Part shown: positions 6,402 to 14,095 of the stretch, piece after piece
Position numbering within the stretch: position 1 is the first letter of the stretch
Layout: each line of letters begins with the position of its first letter
Source: Pelobacter sp. UBA6812
Lineage (GTDB): Bacteria; Desulfobacterota; Desulfuromonadia; Desulfuromonadales; Syntrophotaleaceae
Length of the DNA stretch: 37,437 nt
Assembly (NCBI GenBank): GCA_002452265.1
Contig: DKEW01000034.1
Span: forward strand, 117,045 to 154,481
Direction: 5' to 3'
Notes under the pieces: generated by a model
Told to the model about the DNA's origin: nothing
The model's database searches: none
What the model saw: only the letters and a program-made list of their open reading frames with translations
Position numbers and translations under genes: made by a program

Positions 6402-8807
6402 ATGGCCGACTTCATCGCCGCAATCAAGGAACGCGTACTGGTGCTGGACGGCGCCATGGGTACCCTGCTTCAGGAGCGCGGACTCAAAGCCGGTGGTTGC
6501 CCGGAGGAAATGAACCTGACGGCACCAGAGGTGGTGGAGGCTGTACATCGCGAGTATGTCGAGGCCGGTGCCGATATTATCGTCACCAACAGTTTCGGCG
6601 GCAGCCGTCTGAAGCTGGCCCATTATGGTCTTGAAGGGCAGGTTCATGAAATCAACGTACGATCCGTCGAGCTGGCACGGCGCGCCGCAGGTCCGGATCG
6701 CTTTGTCGCCGCCTCCATCGGGCCTACCGGAAAGTTTTTGCGGCCGGTGGGAGACGCGGATTTCGACGAAATGGTGGAGGTGTTTGGCGAGCAGGTGCGC
6801 GCTTTTGCCGAGGCCGGCGCCGACCTCATCACCATGGAAACTTTTCTGGATATCGCTGAATTGCGGGCGGCAGTGATCGCCTGCCGTGAATTTTCCAACC
6901 TGCCGATCATGGCCCTGATGACCTTTGAGAATGAAGGACGCAGCGTGCTCGGCACCTCGCCGGAAGCCGCTGCCGTCACCCTTGAGGCGCTTGGCGTGTC
7001 GGTAATCGGAACCAATTGCGGGTTGGGGGTGGAGGGGATTTACCAGATGCTGGCGCGCATGCGCAATGTCTGTTCGATCCCACTGATCGCCCAACCAAAC
7101 GCCGGTCTGCCTCAACTCATCGACGGTCAGACCGTATTCAATGCCACTCCTGAAGACATGGTGGTTTATCATCAGCGTCTGTTGGATATCGGCGTGCGGG
7201 TCATCGGTGGCTGCTGTGGAACCACCCCGGCGCATATCCGGGCCATGCAGCAGGCGCTGCAGGGGATGCCTCAGGATTGGACCCCGCCGGCCCGGCGTAG
7301 CCTGCTGTCCAGTCGCACCGAGGTGGCCGAAATCGGCGGACCAGCCGCCTGTGCCATCATCGGTGAGCGCATCAATCCCACCGGCCGCAAGGCCTACGCC
7401 CAAGAGTTGCGTGAAGGCAAAACAGCTTATATCCGGCGCGAGGCCCAGGCCCAGGTGGCGGCTGGTGCGCACTTGCTGGACATCAATTGCGGTGCTCCCG
7501 GCGTGGACGAACCGGCATCGCTGGAGCGTGCCGTGCTGGCTGTCACAGGCGTGACGCAAGTGCCGCTGGTGCTCGATTCTTCCGATCCGGCGGCTTTGGA
7601 ACGGGGCCTGAAAGTGGCCGATGGTAAGGTGCTGATCAATTCCGTGTCCGGTGAGGAAAAGAGTCTTAAGGGCATTCTGCCGCTGGCCAAAAAATATGGC
7701 GCGGCGGTTATAGCCCTGGCCCTGGATGGCTCGGGAATCCCCGAAACCGCCGAGGAGAGGCTGGCGGTGGCGCGGCGTATCCGCGATGCCGCGTTGGACG
7801 CTGGTTTGGCGCCCGAGGACATCGTGGTCGATTGCCTAACCCTGACCGTTTCAGCCGAGCAGAAGCGGGCCATGGAAACCATTCGCACATTGCGCCTGGT
7901 ACGTGATGAACTCGGTCTGCCCACGGCTCTGGGGGTCAGCAATATTTCCTTCGGGCTGCCGTGCCGACCGGTTCTATCCTCGGTGTTTTTTGCCATGGCT
8001 TTGGATGCCGGCTTGTCGGCCGCCATTATCAATCCTCGTGACGAACGCATGATGGATGCCTATCGAGCCGCCATGGTGTTGCTGGGTAAAGACGTGCGGG
8101 CTGAAAGTTATATTGCCGCGTATGCCGATATCGCCGCCGCACCGGTCGTCACGGATCCGAATGCCGCTCCGGTCGGGGTCCGCGAACGGTTGGCCGCCGC
8201 CATTATCGAAGGGGACAAGGACGGTGTAGTCGCCCTGGTTGAGCAGGCCCTGAGTGAAGGTCTTGACACCGCGACGATCAGCAACGAGGGCTTGCTTCCC
8301 GGTCTGGAGGAGGTCGGGCGGCGTTTCGGCGAAAATCGTATTTTTCTGCCGCAGGTCATGCAGTCGGCGGAAACCATGCAAACCGCTTTCGCCCGCCTCA
8401 AGCACGAGATGCAGGGAGGTTCCTTCGCTTCTTTAGGGCGGATCCTGATGGCGACCGTCGAGGGGGATATTCACGATATCGGCAAGAATATTGTCTGTAC
8501 CCTATTGGAAAATCATGGTTTCGAAGTCATCGACCTGGGCAAAAACGTATCGGCCGATCGTATAGTGGAGCAGGCTGTGACCCTTAAAGTTGATGCGGTA
8601 GGGTTGTCGGCTTTGATGACCACCACCATCGAGCAGATGCGGGTGACCGTTGATCGGTTGCGCGAGGCCGGTGTCAAGGTCTTTACCATGGTCGGCGGAG
8701 CCGTCGTCACTCAGGAATACGCCGATGAAATCGGTGCTGATATGTATGCCGCCGATGCGCTGGAGGCCGTGGCAAAAGCGAAGCAACTATTGGCGCCGGG
8801 GCGCTGA
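6402..8807 (+). CDS. metH: cobalamin-dependent methionine synthase, short form without reactivation domain
   Basis: Transfers methyl from methyltetrahydrofolate via cobalamin to homocysteine. 801 residues from ATG 6402, with AGGAG upstream and one base after the preceding stop. Module order: homocysteine-methyltransferase barrel (about 1-310) with zinc ligands Cys206 in TNCGLG and Cys271/Cys272 in GGCCGT; pterin-binding barrel (about 325-590, starting at IIGERINPTGR); helical cap (about 625-690); Rossmann B12 domain with the axial-histidine motif D689-I-H691-DIG694. It ends just after this domain. The roughly 330-residue SAM/flavodoxin-dependent reactivation domain of E. coli MetH (1227 aa) is absent. 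Similar short MetH proteins occur in anaerobes such as Thermotoga and Geobacter, where a separate activator may serve; none is seen in this window. Confidence 0.95.
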   Translation: MADFIAAIKERVLVLDGAMGTLLQERGLKAGGCPEEMNLTAPEVVEAVHREYVEAGADIIVTNSFGGSRLKLAHYGLEGQVHEINVRSVELARRAAGPDRFVAASIGPTGKFLRPVGDADFDEMVEVFGEQVRAFAEAGADLITMETFLDIAELRAAVIACREFSNLPIMALMTFENEGRSVLGTSPEAAAVTLEALGVSVIGTNCGLGVEGIYQMLARMRNVCSIPLIAQPNAGLPQLIDGQTVFNATPEDMVVYHQRLLDIGVRVIGGCCGTTPAHIRAMQQALQGMPQDWTPPARRSLLSSRTEVAEIGGPAACAIIGERINPTGRKAYAQELREGKTAYIRREAQAQVAAGAHLLDINCGAPGVDEPASLERAVLAVTGVTQVPLVLDSSDPAALERGLKVADGKVLINSVSGEEKSLKGILPLAKKYGAAVIALALDGSGIPETAEERLAVARRIRDAALDAGLAPEDIVVDCLTLTVSAEQKRAMETIRTLRLVRDELGLPTALGVSNISFGLPCRPVLSSVFFAMALDAGLSAAIINPRDERMMDAYRAAMVLLGKDVRAESYIAAYADIAAAPVVTDPNAAPVGVRERLAAAIIEGDKDGVVALVEQALSEGLDTATISNEGLLPGLEEVGRRFGENRIFLPQVMQSAETMQTAFARLKHEMQGGSFASLGRILMATVEGDIHDIGKNIVCTLLENHGFEVIDLGKNVSADRIVEQAVTLKVDAVGLSALMTTTIEQMRVTVDRLREAGVKVFTMVGGAVVTQEYADEIGADMYAADALEAVAKAKQLLAPGR

Positions 8808-8894
8808 TCCGGCTTCGAGGCTATTGCACCGAAACACCGGCTGTGATAACTATAGGCGGCCGTTTCCCCAGTCCGGGCGATACGCGAGGAATCC

Positions 8895-9341
8895 ATGATA
8901 GGTGGATACAATCACAACTTTCGTTACAAAGGGCGCGTGTTTCACGTGCAGACCGAGGACGGCGGTTCCAAAAAATCTCAGATCGTGACTCTGTTGTACG
9001 AAGGCGGCACAATCCTGGCGTCCTGCAAGAGCACCTATGCCGACCTGCTGGGTGCGGAAGACTACCGGCAGCAGGTCGAACAACGTATGAAAGCCCAGCA
9101 TAAAGAGATGCTGCGACGTTTGAAGGACGGCGAACTGGATGAAAAGGCCGGTTTTCCCACCGCTTCCGATGTACAACCCGACGCCCCCCCCTGCTCATCT
9201 TCCGGCGCTTCAGGGATTTTAAACCAAAATCAACATGTGGAAGTTCCCGCGGCCGAGATAGAGCTGCCGGAGGCTGGCTCTCTGGACGAACTGGTGTTCG
9301 CCTATCTGGCCGGCAACGACCCTCGCTATAAAAAATCGTAA
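8895..9341 (+). CDS. conserved protein of unknown function (FHVQTED motif)
   Basis: 148 residues, with GAGGA upstream of ATG 8895. Residues 3-50 carry the motif YKGRVFHVQTEDGG, followed by a strand-rich section ending LASCKSTYADLL. I recall similar FHVQTEDSG segments in short conserved proteins of Myxococcota and Geobacter, without a known function. The middle (about 55-80) is helical and charged. Residues about 92-112 are low-complexity and look disordered, and a short conserved-looking end (LDELVFAYLAGNDPRY) follows. No signal peptide or membrane segment. It sits between metH and the transketolase halves, 87 bp from each, so operon membership is uncertain. Confidence 0.7.
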   Translation: MIGGYNHNFRYKGRVFHVQTEDGGSKKSQIVTLLYEGGTILASCKSTYADLLGAEDYRQQVEQRMKAQHKEMLRRLKDGELDEKAGFPTASDVQPDAPPCSSSGASGILNQNQHVEVPAAEIELPEAGSLDELVFAYLAGNDPRYKKS

Positions 9342-9428
9342 TTGCCTGCCCGTTGGTGGCGTTTGCCGATACCCCGGCCTGCGTTGCACGACGGGTCTGA
9401 TTTTTTCAGGAAAGGAAAAGTAGTAACG

Positions 9429-10253
9429 ATGTTGACCGAACAAAAAGTCCAGGAACTCGAGCAAGCAGCTCGGGAGTTGCGTGTGGACATTCTCAAAATG
9501 CTGCATCAGTCCCAATCCGGACATACCGGTGGCAGTTTGTCGGCCATTGATATCATGGCTGTGCTGTTTTTCCACCAGATGAAACATGACGCGAGCTGCC
9601 CCGACTGGTCGGAGCGTGACCGTTTCGTTTTGTCCAAAGGGCATGCCGCACCTGCCCTTTATGCCTGTTTGGCGCGTGCCGGTTATTTCCCCAAGGAAGA
9701 TCTCGCCACCTTGCGCCAGCTTGGCAGCCATCTGCAGGGACACCCTGACATGCGCAAGACTCCCGGTGTTGAAGTATGTACGGGTTCCCTCGGTCAGGGG
9801 CTGTCACAAGCTGTCGGACTGGCGATGGCCAATAAAGTGGCAGGTCGTACCTCGCGCGTTTTTGCCCTGTTGGGGGATGGCGAGTTGCAGGAAGGCCAGA
9901 TCTGGGAAGCGGTCATGAGCGCGGCCCATTACCAGCTTTCCAATTTGTGCATCGTTGTCGACTGCAATGGGCTGCAAATCGACGGCTTCACCGAAGACGT
10001 CATGAATGTCGGTCCGGTGGCGGCTAAATTCGCCGCTTTCAATATGCATGTCATCGAAGCAGACGGCCACGATATCGACTCCTTGGGGCAGGCTTTCGCC
10101 GCTGCCGAGGTGTCCGAGCGACCGGTCGTGATTGTCGCCAAGACCATCAAGGGTAAAGGCGTTTCGATTTTTGAAAACAAAGCCAAATACCATGGTCTGG
10201 CACCGAGTGACGAAGAGCTGCAAGTATCCCTCCAGGTGCTGGGGGCGCTTTAG
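9429..10253 (+). CDS. transketolase, N-terminal (thiamine diphosphate-binding) subunit
   Basis: 274 residues from ATG 9429 with an AGGAAAGGA-type ribosome site. It corresponds to the first half of transketolase. GHTGGSLSAIDIM and SKGHAAPALYA are the substrate/phosphate and histidine motifs. The ThDP/metal site is GDGELQEGQIWEA followed by VVDCNGLQIDG. The longer frame from 9342 has no ribosome site and no family support. Paired with the C-terminal half downstream, it would form the pentose-phosphate enzyme exchanging two-carbon units between ketose and aldose phosphates. Two-gene transketolases are common in anaerobes and archaea, so this is not a broken gene. Confidence 0.93.
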   Translation: MLTEQKVQELEQAARELRVDILKMLHQSQSGHTGGSLSAIDIMAVLFFHQMKHDASCPDWSERDRFVLSKGHAAPALYACLARAGYFPKEDLATLRQLGSHLQGHPDMRKTPGVEVCTGSLGQGLSQAVGLAMANKVAGRTSRVFALLGDGELQEGQIWEAVMSAAHYQLSNLCIVVDCNGLQIDGFTEDVMNVGPVAAKFAAFNMHVIEADGHDIDSLGQAFAAAEVSERPVVIVAKTIKGKGVSIFENKAKYHGLAPSDEELQVSLQVLGAL

Positions 10254-10394
10254 TCCGGATTATGCATGAAGTCTTTGGCGCTGTGTGCCAAGGGTGTCAA
10301 CCGTGCTTCATGGGTAAACAGACTCAAGGTGATGTTGCTACAGATATTGCCCGCTTATGACTGCGGGCTTGCTAAACAGAAAGCGAATAACGCA

Positions 10395-11330
10395 ATGATT
10401 GCAACCAGAGATGCATACGGCAAGGCTCTGTTGGAGCTTGGTCGTCAGAATCCGAAAATTGTCGCCCTGGACGCCGACCTGTCTGGTTCGACCAAGACCG
10501 CCCAATTCGCCAAGGAATTTCCCGAGCGGTTTTTCAACGCCGGGATCGCCGAGGCCAATATGGTTGGCATGGCTGCCGGGTTGGCTGCCGGCGGCATGAT
10601 TCCCTTCGCTTCGACATTCGCGGTATTTGCCGCCGGACGGGCTTTTGAGCAGATTCGCCAGTCCTTGGCGTACCCGCGCCTGAATGTCAAGGTGGTCGCC
10701 ACCCATGGCGGCATCACCGTCGGCGAAGATGGAGGTTCCCATCAGTCGATTGAGGACCTTGCCATTATGCGCTCCCTGCCCAATATGACTGTGCTGTGCC
10801 CGGCCGACGGACCTGAAACAGCGGCCGCGATCCGCGCCGCTGCGGCATTTGAAGGCCCGGTTTATATCCGTTTGGGGCGCGGCAAGGTGCCGGTGGTCTT
10901 CCCTGAGGATTGTTCTTTTGAAATCGGCAAGGGTGTGACTCTACGGGAGGGTAAAGACGTTACCCTGATAGGAACCGGTCTGATGACAGCCATGGCACTG
11001 GAAGCGGCCGATGAACTGGCTGGCAAGGGCATCGATGCGCGGGTACTGCATATCGGCAGCATCAAACCACTGGATGAGGATCTGGTGCTTAAGGCTGCCC
11101 GGGAAACCGGCGCTATCATCACCGCCGAAGAGCATTCGGTGGTCGGCGGTCTTGGCGGCGCGGTATGCGAGTGTCTGGCAGAAGGTTGCCCGACCCCCGT
11201 GGAGCGTGTCGGCATGCGCGATGTTTTTGGCCAATCCGGTCCTGCGGATAAGCTGCTGGAATATTATGGTTTGACCGCCGACAAACTGGTAGAAGCTGCC
11301 GAGCGCATCCTGCAGCGCAAAGTCCGATAA
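10395..11330 (+). CDS. transketolase, C-terminal (pyrimidine-binding) subunit
   Basis: 311 residues from ATG 10395, beginning IATRDAYGKALLELG as in other split transketolases. The pyrimidine-binding domain has FFNAGIAEANMVGMAAGLA with the conserved glutamate that activates ThDP. THGGITVGEDGGSHQSIEDLAIMR and a C-terminal transketolase domain (about 185-305) complete it. An upstream in-frame ATG (10266) would add 43 residues of atypical sequence and has no ribosome site, so it was rejected; the site for 10395 is itself weak. The 141-bp gap to the N-terminal half carries a small hairpin GCCCGC / GCGGGC (10349-10368). The two halves presumably assemble into one active site at the subunit interface. 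Confidence 0.93.
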   Translation: MIATRDAYGKALLELGRQNPKIVALDADLSGSTKTAQFAKEFPERFFNAGIAEANMVGMAAGLAAGGMIPFASTFAVFAAGRAFEQIRQSLAYPRLNVKVVATHGGITVGEDGGSHQSIEDLAIMRSLPNMTVLCPADGPETAAAIRAAAAFEGPVYIRLGRGKVPVVFPEDCSFEIGKGVTLREGKDVTLIGTGLMTAMALEAADELAGKGIDARVLHIGSIKPLDEDLVLKAARETGAIITAEEHSVVGGLGGAVCECLAEGCPTPVERVGMRDVFGQSGPADKLLEYYGLTADKLVEAAERILQRKVR

Positions 11331-11366
11331 TTCGTTTTGAGCCGCATACCAAGACGGGAAGAACCG

Positions 11367-12740
11367 GTGGAACACCATTCCAACATCTTGATCGTCGATG
11401 CCGATCAGACTCTCAGCCAGGCTTTGGAACAGATGCTCAGCAGTCGGGGGCATCTGGTTAAACGGACCTCGTCCGGGCAGGACGCCTTGGATATCCTGGT
11501 GCGCGAGACGCCGGAGTTGATGATCCTCGATCTTCAGCTGCCCGATGTCGACGGATGGCATGTGCTGGAACAGGCCAGTGCCCTTGGCGACGCCTGTCCG
11601 GTGGTGGTATCCACTGCCCGGGAGCTTCCGGAACACGCGGTTACCGCTTTATTAAACGGCCCCGGCGATTACCTGCGCAAACCAGCCTCCGCCGAGGAAC
11701 TGACGGTAGTTGTGCAGCGCACCCTGGAAAACAGCCGTTTGCGCAAGGAAGTGGCTTGTCTTCGTAACCAGAAGAGCGAGAGATTCGGCCAGCCCTTGAT
11801 TATCGCCTGCAGTCGCGAAATGCGCCAGGTGCTGGAGATGGTCGAGAAGGTTGCCGGCAGCGATGCCTCCACGGTGTTTATTCAGGGGGAGAGTGGTACC
11901 GGCAAGGAACTGGTGGCGCGGGCGATTCATTACCAGAGCGCCCGGGCCGACCAGCCGTTCATGGCGATAAACTGTGCCGCTGTGCCCCAGACTTTGCTTG
12001 AAAGCGAGTTGATGGGGCACGAAAAAGGCGCCTTCACCGACGCCAAGAACCTTAAAAAAGATCTGTTTGAGTTGGCCGATGGCGGTACCGTATTTCTCGA
12101 TGAAATCGGCGATATGGATCCGGCCATGCAGGCCAAGCTGCTGCGTGTGTTGGAAGAGCGGACCTTTCGTCGGGTTGGCGGGACCCGCGACATCACCGTC
12201 GATGTGCGCATCCTTTCGGCTACCAACCGGGATTTGCGCAGGGCCATGGAAGATAAATCGTTCCGGCCCGATCTCTACTACCGGATCGGCGTTATCCCCA
12301 TTCAACTGCCGCCGTTGCGCGAACGTCGCGACGATATCTTGCCTCTGGCCGAGTATTTCATCGGCCAGTTCAACCGTGAATTCCATAAAAATGTGCAGGG
12401 TATTTCCCGCATGGCGCAGAAGATTCTGCTCGAATACTCGTGGCCCGGCAATATCCGTGAGTTGCGCAACGTCATCGAGCGTTCCATCATCCTCGAATGC
12501 GAAGACCAGCTGTTGGTGGAAAATCTTCCCCGTGAGCTGGTGGCCCAATCGGTGGGCGATAATATTGGTCCACTCAATTTTCAGCTTCCCCCCGAAGGTG
12601 TCAACATCGAGGATATCGAACGCGAACTTATTCGGCAGGCCCTTGAGATGGCCAAAGGCAACCAGACCCAGGCGGCCAAGTTGCTGCATCTGGGGATCGA
12701 CGCCTTTCGCTATCGCATGAAGAAATTCGATTTTATGTAA
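11367..12740 (+). CDS. sigma-54-dependent NtrC-family response regulator with GAFTDA motif
   Basis: 457 residues. GTG 11367 is chosen because GGGAAG lies just upstream and the receiver then begins normally; TTG 11337 would add ten residues. Receiver domain about 5-120 with phosphoacceptor Asp55 (LILDLQLPD) and the lysine in RKPAS. AAA+ domain about 145-380: Walker A GESGTGKE near residue 174, Walker B GGTVFLDEIGDMD, R-finger region FRPDLYYR. The sigma-54 contact loop reads GAFTDA (221-226) instead of the canonical GAFTGA. C-terminal Fis-type helix-turn-helix about 412-455 (GNQTQAAKLLHLG). It activates sigma-54 promoters when phosphorylated, in the usual model. No cognate histidine kinase is adjacent, and the target genes are unknown. 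Confidence 0.93.
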   Translation: MEHHSNILIVDADQTLSQALEQMLSSRGHLVKRTSSGQDALDILVRETPELMILDLQLPDVDGWHVLEQASALGDACPVVVSTARELPEHAVTALLNGPGDYLRKPASAEELTVVVQRTLENSRLRKEVACLRNQKSERFGQPLIIACSREMRQVLEMVEKVAGSDASTVFIQGESGTGKELVARAIHYQSARADQPFMAINCAAVPQTLLESELMGHEKGAFTDAKNLKKDLFELADGGTVFLDEIGDMDPAMQAKLLRVLEERTFRRVGGTRDITVDVRILSATNRDLRRAMEDKSFRPDLYYRIGVIPIQLPPLRERRDDILPLAEYFIGQFNREFHKNVQGISRMAQKILLEYSWPGNIRELRNVIERSIILECEDQLLVENLPRELVAQSVGDNIGPLNFQLPPEGVNIEDIERELIRQALEMAKGNQTQAAKLLHLGIDAFRYRMKKFDFM

Positions 12741-12770
12741 GAAACAGTCATTGGTGATTCGTGATTGGTT

Positions 12771-12802
12771 AAACGGCGCTGGCGAAATGCAGCGCCGTTT
12801 TT
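12771..12802 (+). terminator. intrinsic terminator after the sigma-54 regulator
   Basis: AAACGGCGCTG (12771-12781), eight-base loop, CAGCGCCGTTT (12790-12800), continuing TT. An 11-bp perfect stem with a T-run on the + strand, 30 bp after the regulator stop and before the convergent DJ-1/PfpI gene. Confidence 0.85.
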
Positions 12803-12824
12803 GCGTGGACTCCGCAAACCCGGC

Positions 12825-13346
12825 TCAGGCTTCCCCCAACGCCTCGGCGATGGTGCGGCAGAACGCCGGCAAATCTTTGGGCATACGCGAGGTGATAAGG
12901 TTGCCGTCGCGTACCACTTCCTTGTCGACATAGCGCGCACCGGCGTTGATCAGATCGTCGCGGATGGCAAAATAACAGGTCAAAGTTCGGCCTTCGACAA
13001 TGCGGGCCGAGGCCAGTAGCCAGGCGCCGTGGCAGATGGCCGCCACGATTTTTTGAGCCTTGTGAGCCTGCAGCACCAAGTCGACCATGGTGTCGAAGCG
13101 GCGCATGCGGTCCGGGGCATAGCCCCCGGGAATGATTATGGCGTCGAACAGGTCGCCGCGGACCTCATCCATGCATACGTCGGCACTTACCGGATAGCCA
13201 TGCTTGGAGCTGTAGCCTTTCTTTTGCGGGCCGATAACCGTTACTTCGGCCCCTGCCTCGCGAAACCGCAGGACCGGGTACCATAATTCCAAATCCTCGT
13301 AAAGATCTTCCACCAGGACCCCGATACGTTTATTTTGCAGTACCAT
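12825..13346 (-). CDS. DJ-1/PfpI family protein
   Basis: 173 residues starting MVLQNKRIGVLVED. ATG 13346 is preceded on the minus strand by a strong GAGGAG, so the longer 184-residue frame is rejected. Flavodoxin-like DJ-1/PfpI fold: acidic EDLYEDLELWYP near the N-terminus, DAIIIPGGYAPDRMR in the middle, and the nucleophile elbow AAICHGAWLL with the catalytic-type cysteine. Family members include proteases, chaperones and glyoxalase/deglycase-type stress proteins (YhbO, PfpI); sequence alone does not choose between these. It lies 29 bp downstream of the MBL-fold gene, apparently last in an operon with photolyase, which supports a stress or damage role. Confidence 0.9.
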   Translation of the reverse strand: MVLQNKRIGVLVEDLYEDLELWYPVLRFREAGAEVTVIGPQKKGYSSKHGYPVSADVCMDEVRGDLFDAIIIPGGYAPDRMRRFDTMVDLVLQAHKAQKIVAAICHGAWLLASARIVEGRTLTCYFAIRDDLINAGARYVDKEVVRDGNLITSRMPKDLPAFCRTIAEALGEA

Positions 13347-13375
13347 GACGTAGCCTCCTCGATAAGGTTCGCACA

Positions 13376-14095
13376 TCAACGCAGCTCAAGGGTCATGCTG
13401 TCGTAGGCGATCCCGGCCTTGATACCGAGCTTACGTGCGCTGCTCTGCAGTTGATGCGCGATCCGGTTTTCGTTGGCGATGATTTCCTCACCGCAGTGAC
13501 TGATAAGCATGCGCGGGACCTTTTCCTCAGCGCACCAGCTCAGCTGGTCCAGCAGGGGCGCATGCCCATAGAGCATATCATCTTCCCAACGCAGCAGTGA
13601 TTGGCGATATGAAGCGCCATCGCCGATGTAAAGTTGTATGCCTGAAAGTGCCTGGTGGCGCTCAGGGATAGCGGCTACGTCAGGGCAGTAAAAAATCGCG
13701 CTGCGTCCAGCCTGAATGCGGTATCCGACGGCTGGCGCGCGCGGCGAATGCTGAAGGGAGAAGGCCTCGAGACGGAAACCTGCCACATAAAAGGGCTCGC
13801 GCGCAGTAATCAGCACCCGGCGGGACAGAGGGAATGCCGCGATTATTTCCATGGTTGCGGCATGTGCATAGATTGGGCACGGGGCGCCGCAAACCAGCCC
13901 GCCGATATGATCGGGATGGGCGTGAGTCAACAGCAGCGCCACGGGGTCGGCTATCGGCAGTTGACCTAGCCAGTCGCTGCCGCAGTCGATGAGCAGCTGA
14001 CGGCCGCCGTAGGCCACTTCCAACAGGCTCTGATGGGCATGCCGGGGGTTGCCCTGTGCGATGGAACTGAGAGTGCCGTGAAAGGTCAGTTTCAT
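13376..14095 (-). CDS. MBL-fold metallohydrolase
   Basis: 239 residues. The dinuclear metal motif LLTHAHPDHIGGL (HxHxDH) is at about residues 56-68, with a preceding LLIDCGSDW strand and metal-site histidines expected in YGHAP and ISHCGEE near the C-terminus. The overall pattern resembles RNase Z/beta-lactamase-like hydrolases, but the long exosite and nuclease-specific motifs are not evident, so the substrate is unknown. The start overlaps the photolyase stop by ATGA (14092-14095), a sign of translational coupling. DJ-1/PfpI follows 29 bp later. Confidence 0.88.
   Translation of the reverse strand: MKLTFHGTLSSIAQGNPRHAHQSLLEVAYGGRQLLIDCGSDWLGQLPIADPVALLLTHAHPDHIGGLVCGAPCPIYAHAATMEIIAAFPLSRRVLITAREPFYVAGFRLEAFSLQHSPRAPAVGYRIQAGRSAIFYCPDVAAIPERHQALSGIQLYIGDGASYRQSLLRWEDDMLYGHAPLLDQLSWCAEEKVPRMLISHCGEEIIANENRIAHQLQSSARKLGIKAGIAYDSMTLELR

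Noticed and set aside
6300..7559. 419-codon minus-strand frame opposite metH
   Set aside because: metH motifs on the + strand cover the same stretch; no independent support.
11652..12689. 345-codon minus-strand frame opposite the sigma-54 regulator
   Set aside because: Opposite a clear AAA+ domain; no recognisable motifs.
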